Source: Terriglobia bacterium (lineage in GTDB: Bacteria > Acidobacteriota > Terriglobia > UBA7540). Taken from it: a DNA stretch of 7,897 bases. Shown here one piece after another: positions 1-5,788 of the stretch (position 1 is the stretch's first letter; each line of letters starts with the position of its first letter). The position numbers were made by a program, and so were the translations under genes. The notes beneath the pieces were generated by a model. The model worked only from the letters and a program-made list of their open reading frames with translations, had not been told where the DNA came from and ran no database searches. The stretch covers positions 1 through 7,897 of the forward strand of contig JASHTO010000137.1 in the NCBI GenBank assembly GCA_030040515.1, read 5' to 3'.

Positions 1-1
1 C

Positions 2-970
2 CACTATTACAATCCGTGGCCTGCTACCGTTGATCCGACGATCGGAGACAACCTGGCGGGCGAAGATCCAGTCATCCGCCAGATGGCTCTTGCCGCACTC
101 GGAAAAGTGAATGGCAGCGTGGTGGTGGTTGACCCCAACAATGGGCGAATCCTGAGCATGGTGAACCAGAAGCTGGCGCTCTCGAGCGGCTTCACCCCCT
201 GCTCCACCATCAAGCCGGTGGTGGCGCTCGCCGCACTGCGCGAGGGCATCATAACTCCCAGCACGCGCCTTTACACTCCCAACGCCGGGCGAATCAATTT
301 GGAGGATGCGCTCGCGCGTTCCAATAATTTCTTCTTCCGCAAGCTGGGCCTGGAGCTCGGTTTCGACCGCATCACCCAATACGCACGTGAATTTGGCTTC
401 GGCGAAAAGGCCGGGCTGGATATTCCCGGCGAATCCCCCGGAGTCTACCCCGACGAGCCGCCCAAGCTCGGGGGTGTGGGCCTGCTGGCATTCTGCGGGA
501 CGGACATTGAGGTGACGGCGCTCCAGATGGCCGCCATTTTTTCCGCCATCGCCAACGGGGGCACGCTTTACGCTTTGCAGTATCCCCAAACGCCGGAGGA
601 GATTTCCGAGTTTCATCCCGTCGTGCGGCGCCGCCTGGACGATTTGGCCCCATACATCCCGCAAATTCGCGATGGCCTGGAAGGAACGGTGATTTACGGC
701 ACAGGCCGCCTGGCTTTCGATCCCGATCTTTCGATTTTCGCCAAGACCGGAACGTGCAGCGAAAATGGCGCGCACCTGGGCTGGTTTGTCTCCTATGGCG
801 GCGAGGCGCAGTCTCCCTATGTGGTGGTGGTCTTCCTGCGGGGCAGCCGCCTGATGCACGGCACCTTCGCCTCGCAAATCGCCGGCCGCTTCTATCGCGA
901 CCTCGGGCAAAAGGAACGCGCCGCTGAAGCCCAAAATGAAAATGCCACCACCGTTTCTGTCGGCCCCTAG
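2..970 (+). CDS. Penicillin-binding transpeptidase, 3' part (start lies left of the window)
   Basis: This is the C-terminal transpeptidase domain of a penicillin-binding protein, which cross-links peptidoglycan stem peptides on the periplasmic side of the inner membrane. The frame is open from base 2, so the gene begins outside the window and 322 residues are visible. All three serine-acyltransferase motifs are present: S-T-I-K with the nucleophilic serine (203-214), S-N-N (320-328) and K-T-G-T (743-754). The GFGEKAGLDIPGE stretch after the SxN motif is typical of class B and bifunctional PBPs. The usual 'PGSTFK' context is changed to 'PCSTIK', which keeps the catalytic S and K. The last 20 or so residues are polar and low in complexity (Q, E, N, T), probably a disordered tail. 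The N-terminal half is not visible, so class A versus class B, and FtsI/PbpA versus an accessory enzyme, cannot be decided. The gene converges on the leftward gene that ends at 1154. Confidence 0.93.
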   Translation, partial: HYYNPWPATVDPTIGDNLAGEDPVIRQMALAALGKVNGSVVVVDPNNGRILSMVNQKLALSSGFTPCSTIKPVVALAALREGIITPSTRLYTPNAGRINLEDALARSNNFFFRKLGLELGFDRITQYAREFGFGEKAGLDIPGESPGVYPDEPPKLGGVGLLAFCGTDIEVTALQMAAIFSAIANGGTLYALQYPQTPEEISEFHPVVRRRLDDLAPYIPQIRDGLEGTVIYGTGRLAFDPDLSIFAKTGTCSENGAHLGWFVSYGGEAQSPYVVVVFLRGSRLMHGTFASQIAGRFYRDLGQKERAAEAQNENATTVSVGP

Positions 971-972
971 TC

Positions 973-996
973 GATGATGGATTAGATGATGGATTA
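973..996. repeat. 12-bp perfect tandem duplication
   Basis: The unit gatgatggatta occurs twice head to tail (973-984 and 985-996), starting three bases after the stop codon of the transpeptidase gene. It is a short local duplication, probably replication slippage. No function is suggested. Confidence 0.8.
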
Positions 997-1039
997 AACG
1001 ACCTACTGAGGCGGCGAGAATATGACAATGTCCGATTGG

Positions 1040-1085
1040 AGCGGCGGTCTGCGACCGCCGTTCTCGGCGCTCATCGAGCGCCGCT
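1040..1085. repeat. Twin-hairpin REP/BIME-like palindromic element
   Basis: Two perfect hairpins of identical build lie side by side. Hairpin 1 is cggcggtc (1042-1049), loop tgc, gaccgccg (1053-1060). Hairpin 2 is cggcgctc (1065-1072), loop atc, gagcgccg (1076-1083). Each has an 8-bp stem and a 3-nt loop, and four bases (ttct) separate them. The outer arms also pair with each other: agcggcg at 1040-1046 is the reverse complement of cgccgct at 1079-1085, so one long cruciform is possible as well. The two halves look like diverged inverted copies. A 7-bp inverted repeat (atgacaa 1022-1028, ttgtcat 1110-1116) brackets the element. It sits between two convergent genes, so it could stop transcription or protect mRNA ends, but neither strand has a U-tract after it. 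A dispersed REP-type repeat is the better reading, though copy number cannot be seen here. Confidence 0.6.
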
Positions 1086-1153
1086 AGAAGGGAGGTCTGT
1101 CACAATATTTTGTCATCCTCAATAACAAGGCGGGATGGTTCGCATCGACTTCG

Positions 1154-1912
1154 TCATTGCGGTTGTGCCTTCAGATAATCATTGTAGGAGTGCCGCGCCC
1201 ACCCTCCGTAGTGCGGGTTGTTGCGATTCGCTTCGTCGAGTAATTGGAGCATTCGGGCAAGCTGATCACCGTAATCCGGCGTGCGCGGCCCGATGCTCAA
1301 CTTTGCAAGGTTCGATGGGTTTAAATCCTGGTAGTCCATTGCGAGGCAGCGCGCGCTGGCGGCCCGCAACTTCTCGGCTTTTGCCTCGGCACTTTTTCCG
1401 TCGTCCGGACTGCTCAACGCGTAGAGCATCAGGGTAAATCGGGGCGGCGCTGACAACAGGAGTTCGCGCTGGCCCGGGTCGCCCTCCAAGAATTTGCGGG
1501 GTATATCCGCGCCCACCATGAGGCCGGCGGGTTCGGCTAGGCTGCGCACCGCGTGATAAGCATCCACAAGGGCCGGCAGGAATTGAAGATTGTCCGGCCC
1601 CTGATTCTCCCGTCTCTGTTGCGGTTCGATATCGAGGCGAATCCCGTCGAACGGACTCGTCGGGTGGCTCTGGTTGAATCTCAAGATGCCCCGAACCTGT
1701 TCGAGAAGCTTATCGCGACGCGCGCCGGGAATATCAGCAATCCCCTGCGCCTGGCAGAAGTTGCGCAAAGTCCTGGCGCTTCCGGGGGCTTGCAATGCGG
1801 TGAGCGTACCCCACACCCAGAGGCCATGGGCCAGGGCGGGAGTGTCGGCAGCACTCCGCGAAATTGCCGGTGCGCACAAAAGGATCGCGAAGACTGCTTC
1901 GAGTCGCCTCAT
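1154..1912 (-). CDS. Secreted TIM-barrel-like protein of unknown function, possibly missing an internal segment
   Basis: This encodes 252 residues from the ATG at 1912. That start is preferred over a GTG at 1969 because it opens directly into a signal peptide (MRRLEAVFAILLCAPAISRSAA), although no clear ribosome binding site precedes it. The mature protein starts with a HGLWVW motif (about residues 29-34). It contains FDGIRLDIEP (about 88-97), a strand-end acidic motif of the kind found in glycoside-hydrolase-like TIM barrels, and ends with an aromatic H-S-Y-N-D-Y segment. I recognise the style of an uncharacterised secreted barrel family but cannot give an enzyme activity. Between 'CQAQGI' (ending about residue 58) and the DGIRLDIEP strand only about 30 residues remain, which seems too few for the second and third strand/helix units of a barrel. 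An in-frame deletion is therefore possible (inference). The gene follows the broken ankyrin gene by 73 bp on the same strand. Confidence 0.6.
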   Translation of the reverse strand: MRRLEAVFAILLCAPAISRSAADTPALAHGLWVWGTLTALQAPGSARTLRNFCQAQGIADIPGARRDKLLEQVRGILRFNQSHPTSPFDGIRLDIEPQQRRENQGPDNLQFLPALVDAYHAVRSLAEPAGLMVGADIPRKFLEGDPGQRELLLSAPPRFTLMLYALSSPDDGKSAEAKAEKLRAASARCLAMDYQDLNPSNLAKLSIGPRTPDYGDQLARMLQLLDEANRNNPHYGGWARHSYNDYLKAQPQ

Positions 1913-1985
1913 CGAGTAGTGCGGCGCAGCGGTCCGAGCTAGACGCCCGGCTCTTCTTTGAACCAGCACGGCGAGCTACGCGGAA

Positions 1986-3007
1986 TTACTTCCCGCTGGC
2001 CTGCTGCAACGCCTCGCTGATGTAAGGATAATCGCGCGCGTGGGCGAGGGCTGTCTCGCCTTTCTTGTCCTTGAGGTTGGGATCAGCGCCGGCTTTGAGC
2101 AGTTCGGTCACCGTTGAGGAATCGCCGTAATCGATGGTTGCGGCGTACATGAGCGGTGTGTAGCCGAAGTGGTCAACGGCATTTACGTCCGCACCACCGG
2201 CGATCAGCGCCCTCACGGCCTCGGTCTGGTGGGCGACGACTGCCCAATCGAGCGCGGTCATGCCGTCCGAGTCTTTTTCATGAATATTCGCTCCGCCCTT
2301 GAGCAACCGTCGGAATGCTGCAATGCCAGCAACTCCTGCGCCGCGTGGTGAACATCGGACGAAGTCGCATTTGCAAAGTGCAGGCCGAAGAGGCGGAAGG
2401 TGAAGTCTTCGGTGCTGTGAGGCTCGGTGGAGAGCAGCCACTGGCGGGCGCGGGCCGAGCGCTCCTCGGTTTCCTGGGCAAGCTGCGGGGGCATGTCGAA
2501 ATGCATCGCGCGCAGAGCCACGGCGGTGGCGGTGAAAAGACTGTAGGACTGCGGCGGGCGATCATCACCAGTGGGCCAGTGGCCATCCGGCCGCTGCCAG
2601 GAGGCAATTCGCCGGGCAAACACGGCGGAGATAAGGCTTGGCTTCACTCCCACCGAATGCGCTGCCACCAGCGCCCAGCCATCGGACGGGGCGGGGTCAA
2701 CAATCATGGGGTCCTGAACGGCTTGGTCGAGGGAACTGAGATTCGTGGTGCCGACAAAGGCCTTCGCCGCCACTTGGCTTGCTGCGGCTTCATCCACCGG
2801 CACGCCGTGCTCGCGCGCGACGTGCTCCATCAGCAAGGGCAGCCCGTGGTCATGGCAGGAAAAGCACTGCATCATCTGGGCGAACCCGGACGACCCTTTC
2901 TGCACAAGGGCCACGGCACGGGTTGCGGCGGAACGAATTTCTTCCCGGGAAGCTGCCCGGGCGGGTAAAACGGGGAGCAGCAAAAAGAGGATCAGGGCGC
3001 TGCGCAT
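1986..3007 (-). pseudogene. Frameshifted/deleted secreted CxxCH + cyclase-like repeat + ankyrin protein
   Basis: One gene appears to be split over two frames. The 5' frame (3007-2258, 249 codons) has a strong Shine-Dalgarno (aaggaggg, 3018-3011). It encodes a signal peptide (MRSALILFLLLPVLPARAAS), a C-F-S-C-H heme-c-type motif at residues 48-52 (2866-2852), and repeats of the squalene/prenyltransferase alpha-alpha type (SWQRPDGHW, then LLALQHSDG). At residue 234 (about 2308) homology stops and 15 unrelated codons follow to a stop. In the -1 frame, from about 2306, good ankyrin sequence starts abruptly (LLKGGANIHEKD, GGADVNAVDHFGYTPLMYAA, KAGADPNLKDKKGETAL) and runs to a stop at 1986. The first ankyrin repeat lacks its front half, and the cyclase-like repeat lacks what normally follows 'DG'. 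This suggests an out-of-frame deletion rather than a single-base error. The short 5' product might still be made. Its biological role is unknown. Confidence 0.7.
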
Positions 3008-3045
3008 TATCCCTCCTTGAAGTAGAGGCCGTAACCGTGTGGGTT

Positions 3046-3074
3046 ATTCTGCCTGAAGACTGGGGAAAGCTCAA
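3046..3074 (-). promoter_or_regulatory. Candidate sigma70-type promoter for the CxxCH/ankyrin gene
   Basis: On the minus strand, TTGAGC (3074-3069) and CAGAAT (3051-3046) are separated by exactly 17 bp, and each matches consensus at 4 of 6 positions. The site lies in the 89-bp gap after lutC and about 40 bp before the start codon. The gene could therefore be transcribed on its own as well as by read-through from lutC. Confidence 0.35.
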
Positions 3075-3096
3075 CACTCGATTGCGTGTGAGGGCT

Positions 3097-3819
3097 TCAC
3101 TGGAAACTATCTTCCACCAAAATGGCATGCACTGCGCGCGGGCCGTGAACGCCCCGCACCAGAATCTGCTCGATGTCGGCAGTGCGGCTGGAGCCGGTGA
3201 CAAAGACCACGGATCGGCCGGCGGAGGGATGATCCGAGGAGGCGGAAATGGGGAGTCGGGCAAGAACCTCATCCAGTGAGCCGACCAATTGGCTCCGCCG
3301 GTAGAGGGCAACATGGACGGGCGGCGCCAGTGAGGCTACTTGCACCCTTTCGGTAGCGCTGCTCAGAACCAGCGTGCCGGTCTCCGCCAGCACGAAATCG
3401 ACGCCGGTCATTCCTACTTCGGCTGCAAAGCTGGCCTTATTGAACTCGCCTAGCAGGTTTTCACCCGCCGCTGACTCGCGCCCCCCCCACGTGGCGACAG
3501 ACTTGCCAAGGTTGGCGAGCCGGCGGGAAATGCCCAGTTCTGCCAACAAAGGGTTGGCGGAGAGCGTCACGCCGGTGGAATCCGCCCGCCCCAGGACTTT
3601 CTCGAATACCGCATCCAGTTGGCTCGAATCCGCCACCCGATAGACATGCCCCCCGACCTTTTCCCATTCGGCCTCAAACTTCGCCTGATGCTCCTCTGGG
3701 GCAAGCGGCGGCATGACTCCGGTAAGGTCGAGGGGGGGCAAAGGCGCTGGTATGGAACCCGAACTGCCGCGGCCCAGGGCCTTCCGTACCCGATCCAGCA
3801 TCTCCTGACGCGTGGTCAT
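3097..3819 (-). CDS. lutC: LutC/YkgG-family LUD-domain protein (lactate utilisation)
   Basis: This is a 240-residue protein, full length for LutC. LutC is the third component of the LutABC system that oxidises L-lactate to pyruvate in the cytoplasm with two iron-sulfur proteins. The N-terminus (MTTRQEMLDRVRKALGR) is the usual short helix, and the LUD domain fills the rest. Family signatures are AETGTLVLSS (from residue 145), SRTADIEQ (211-218) and GVHGPRAVHAILVE (223-236). LUD proteins have no well-defined catalytic residues, so the assignment rests on length and these signatures. The ATG at 3819 has only a weak Shine-Dalgarno (AAGG, about 8 bp upstream), but it begins the conserved N-terminus and a strong promoter lies 47 bp upstream. 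No lutA or lutB is seen on either side: downstream is an unrelated secreted protein gene and upstream a divergent dksA. Either those genes are elsewhere or this is a solo LUD protein. The gene contains C8/G8 (3481-3488) and G7/C7 (3732-3738) runs. Confidence 0.88.
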   Translation of the reverse strand: MTTRQEMLDRVRKALGRGSSGSIPAPLPPLDLTGVMPPLAPEEHQAKFEAEWEKVGGHVYRVADSSQLDAVFEKVLGRADSTGVTLSANPLLAELGISRRLANLGKSVATWGGRESAAGENLLGEFNKASFAAEVGMTGVDFVLAETGTLVLSSATERVQVASLAPPVHVALYRRSQLVGSLDEVLARLPISASSDHPSAGRSVVFVTGSSRTADIEQILVRGVHGPRAVHAILVEDSFQ

Positions 3820-3865
3820 AAACGGACCTTAACGAATCATTTTTAAGGCCAAACTTTGCGTGGCC

Positions 3866-3894
3866 ATTATACCACACCCATGGATGGCTGTAAT
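3866..3894 (-). promoter_or_regulatory. Extended -10 sigma70-type promoter for lutC
   Basis: The minus strand shows a perfect TATAAT (3871-3866) preceded by TGG, an extended -10. ATTACA (3894-3889, 4 of 6 to the -35 consensus) lies exactly 17 bp upstream. The predicted transcript would start near 3859, giving a leader of about 40 nt. A 5-bp inverted repeat (ggcca 3847-3851, tggcc 3861-3865) lies across the predicted start site and could be an operator. That last point is speculative. Confidence 0.65.
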
Positions 3895-3931
3895 TCATTG
3901 AGAAATAAGAGAATATTGGTTGGTAAAAAAC

Positions 3932-3960
3932 TTCAAAAAATTGTGCAACCTTGATATCAT
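3932..3960 (+). promoter_or_regulatory. Candidate promoter for the dksA/traR-type gene
   Basis: TTCAAA (3932-3937, 4 of 6 to -35) and TATCAT (3955-3960, 5 of 6 to -10) are separated by 17 bp in an AT-rich stretch that stands out from its surroundings. Transcription would start near 3967 and give a leader of about 85 nt. That leader could form a weak stem between gcagaa (3982-3987) and ttctgc (4005-4010). The -10 overlaps an 8-bp palindrome (tgatatca). Confidence 0.45.
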
Positions 3961-4039
3961 CTGGAACATCCGATTGCACGGGCAGAATTTCAGAAGATCT
4001 CCAGTTCTGCTCAGCGGATTGACGAAATAGGGATGAAAG

Positions 4040-4046
4040 AGGAAGG
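4040..4046 (+). promoter_or_regulatory. Ribosome binding site fixing the GTG start of the DksA-like gene
   Basis: AGGAAGG at 4040-4046 stands five bases before the GTG at 4052. The ATG at 4033 is in another frame and is not the start of this protein. Confidence 0.6.
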
Positions 4047-4051
4047 TTACA

Positions 4052-4393
4052 GTGGTAAAGACCGGAAACAAGGCATATCGCAGTCTTTTGCTGAAGAAGC
4101 GCAATGAGATTCTGGCTTCGACGCGGAGTGAACCTGAAGCTCTCACTGCCAGTGTGCAGTCGCCCGACGAAGTGGAATTCGCGGTCAAGACCCTTGAGCA
4201 GGATGTCACCGTGGCCACTGCAAATCTGCGCAGCCGTACTTTGAAGGAAATCGAGAGGGCGCTTGCACGTTGTGCCGGTGGAACTTACGGCGTGTGTGAA
4301 GCGTGTGGCGACGATATATCCCCGAATCGCCTCAAGGCTATCCCCTGGGCAAGGTATTGCCTCACCTGTCAGGAACTGCGCTCACGGAATTAA
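4052..4393 (+). CDS. DksA/TraR-family zinc-finger transcription factor
   Basis: This is a 113-residue cytoplasmic protein. DksA/TraR proteins enter the secondary channel of RNA polymerase and modulate promoter opening, often together with ppGpp. The N-terminal two thirds is charged and helical, as expected for the coiled coil. A short acidic turn, D39-E-V-E42, lies where family members carry the acidic tip. The C-terminus has a four-cysteine zinc finger, C82-x2-C85 and C103-x2-C106, with ISPNRLKAIPWARYC between the pairs. At 113 residues it is shorter than E. coli DksA (151) and longer than TraR (about 73), like the many short DksA-like proteins with unassigned roles, so the symbol dksA is not given. 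Translation starts at a GTG behind a good Shine-Dalgarno. The gene is divergent from lutC and convergent with the SIS gene, and is probably monocistronic. Confidence 0.9.
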   Translation: MVKTGNKAYRSLLLKKRNEILASTRSEPEALTASVQSPDEVEFAVKTLEQDVTVATANLRSRTLKEIERALARCAGGTYGVCEACGDDISPNRLKAIPWARYCLTCQELRSRN

Positions 4394-4429
4394 GGGCTTC
4401 GTCTCCAAAATTCCAGCCATGATCGGTTA

Positions 4430-4450
4430 GCCGGGGTGCTCGACCCCGGC
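4430..4450 (+). terminator. Hairpin downstream of the DksA-like gene (weak terminator candidate)
   Basis: A perfect 8-bp GC-rich stem (gccggggt 4430-4437, accccggc 4443-4450) with a 5-nt loop lies 37 bp after the stop codon. No U-tract follows on the plus strand, so it may be a rho-independent-like stop or simply an mRNA-end stabiliser. Confidence 0.35.
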
Positions 4451-4467
4451 AAGGCAGGTCTCACAGC

Positions 4468-4497
4468 AAAAAAGTCCGGCATTTCGCGCTTTGCCGG
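4468..4497 (-). terminator. Rho-independent terminator of the SIS gene
   Basis: Read on the minus strand, the stem ccggca/tgccgg (4497-4492 with 4481-4476, loop of 10 nt) is followed after two bases by six T residues (4473-4468). It lies 77 bp beyond the stop codon of the SIS gene and faces the convergent dksA-like gene. The stem is only six base pairs, but the T-run placement is classic. Confidence 0.7.
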
Positions 4498-4573
4498 GCT
4501 GGCGGGGAAGTGTTCTTACGGAGAACCATTCCAACCGGTGGAGGGCGCTCCCCGCTCTCGTAAGGGAAGAAGA

Positions 4574-5617
4574 CTACTCCTTGCGGGTTACATTTTCCGC
4601 GATCTTGAACCTTCCAGGTTCCAGTCCCGCCCGCAACGCCGCTTCGTGCGCCAGCAATTGCATATAAACGCTGTCCACCATCGTTCCCAAGCCCATCCGG
4701 CGGGATTCGACGCGCACCAACCGCACATTCATGAGATTTTCAAAGGGCATGTCCGTGAAGAGCAGCACCCTGCCGCCCGATTGGCGAATGTCGTCAGCGA
4801 GTTTCAGGAGGAGCTTCCCGGTTTTTCCATGGCGGGCGAACAGGATGTAGCGGTGACTGGGATCGACGATTTCAATGGGGCCGTGGCGGAACTGCGCGGC
4901 GCTGGTCGGTTCGGCCGCGAGGCGAGCCACTTCCTTAAGCATCAACGCGCCCTGGTAGGCGGTGGCGAGGTCCGCGCCGCGCGACATGAGCGCCACATAG
5001 GGCGGCCGGTTGAAAAACTCCACGATGGGCGGCATCAGCTCATCGCGGCGCTCCAGGAGCTTTTCTTGCGCCTCCGCCGCGCTTAAGACCTCCTGGGTGA
5101 GGGGACCGGGCGGCTTCCCGGCGATGGCGAAGGCCAGGTACATCAGCACCGCCACCGAGCAGGTGTAGGTCTTGGTGCTCACCGTGGCCTGCGGGCCCGC
5201 CATCATGGGCAGCAACAGGTTGGCACACTTGGCAAGTGGGCTGGCCTCCAGGTTCGTCACGGCGAGCAGGCGGGCCTGGGCGGGCAGGTTTTTCAGCAGG
5301 CGCACCACCTCGGCGGTCTGGCCCGAGCGTGAAACCACCACCAGCAGCGTGTCGCCCCGCAGGAACTTCAGGTGGTGGTGTACCAGTTCTGCGGTTTCCC
5401 ACACCAGGGCGCGGACTCCCTGCTCGGCCAGATAGGCCTGCGCCGGATAAGCTGCAAATAGCGACGAGCCCATTCCCGTGAAGACCACCGTGGGCGGCCA
5501 ACGCCTTGCCAGCTTGCGCAGGGCCTTCGCGGGAATGGCCCCCGGGCTGGCGTAGTATTTCCGCAGCCCGGAAAGCAGCGCCGGTTGCTGGGATATTTCC
5601 TCCAGGAGTTCAGTCAT
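4574..5617 (-). CDS. SIS-domain sugar isomerase/deaminase related to the GlmS isomerase half
   Basis: From the ATG at 5617 this is 347 residues. In-frame ATGs at 5629 and 5650 would add 4 or 11 residues. None of the three has a good ribosome binding site, and 5617 is chosen because MTELLEEISQQPALL is where family members begin. The protein has two sugar isomerase (SIS) domains and no glutaminase domain. GMGSS (48-52) and SRSGQT (96-101) are the phosphosugar-binding loops of the first domain. LKE (Glu 229) and RHGP (His 245) in the second domain align with catalytic E488 and H504 of E. coli GlmS, with the same 16-residue spacing. The tail, EPGRFKIAENVTRKE, resembles the GlmS C-terminal lid. 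The likely role is cytoplasmic isomerisation or deamination of a 6-phosphosugar (NagB-II, AgaS or FrlB-like), but the substrate cannot be read from the sequence. The gene lies 171 bp downstream of glpK on the same strand, with its own candidate -10 and its own terminator. Confidence 0.87.
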   Translation of the reverse strand: MTELLEEISQQPALLSGLRKYYASPGAIPAKALRKLARRWPPTVVFTGMGSSLFAAYPAQAYLAEQGVRALVWETAELVHHHLKFLRGDTLLVVVSRSGQTAEVVRLLKNLPAQARLLAVTNLEASPLAKCANLLLPMMAGPQATVSTKTYTCSVAVLMYLAFAIAGKPPGPLTQEVLSAAEAQEKLLERRDELMPPIVEFFNRPPYVALMSRGADLATAYQGALMLKEVARLAAEPTSAAQFRHGPIEIVDPSHRYILFARHGKTGKLLLKLADDIRQSGGRVLLFTDMPFENLMNVRLVRVESRRMGLGTMVDSVYMQLLAHEAALRAGLEPGRFKIAENVTRKE

Positions 5618-5689
5618 GCCTTCGACCATGCCGCATCCCGCCGCGACCATCCTCGTCCGAAGCGGATTTTCCGCCCCACGCCGGCTCTG

Positions 5690-5695
5690 ATTCTA
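5690..5695 (-). promoter_or_regulatory. Candidate extended -10 element before the SIS gene
   Basis: TAGAAT (5695-5690, minus strand) is preceded by TGG, forming an extended -10. No -35 is seen at the right distance; TTGGAC lies 26 bp away, which is too far. A 5-bp stem (gcgga/tccgc, 5672-5684) lies at the expected transcript start. The gene could instead be read through from glpK. Confidence 0.3.
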
Positions 5696-5788
5696 CCACC
5701 GGCGCAGCGAGGGCGCGAGACGTCCAAGGATCTGGGGATTTCAGTTTCCATATCTGTGCACTGCGAGTTTGGCGGTGCCTCTGTGATA

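Noticed and set aside
372..1028. A 218-codon minus-strand frame opposite the transpeptidase gene
   Set aside because: It is arginine-rich, low in complexity and without motifs, and the opposite strand carries all three PBP motifs.
1913..1969. Earlier GTG start for the TIM-barrel-like protein
   Set aside because: It would place 19 arginine-rich residues in front of a well-formed signal peptide that begins at the ATG at 1912.
2306..2312. Programmed -1 frameshift site in the CxxCH/ankyrin gene
   Set aside because: No slippery heptamer is seen at the junction, and the ankyrin sequence starts in mid-repeat, which frameshifting alone would not explain.
2315..2968. A 217-codon plus-strand frame opposite the CxxCH/ankyrin gene
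   Set aside because: It is antisense to recognisable family sequence, with G/H/R-rich composition and no domain.
4512..4526. Inverted repeat gttct/agaac upstream of the SIS terminator
   Set aside because: Only five base pairs with an imperfect extension. The terminator at 4468-4497 is a better explanation for the end of the transcript.
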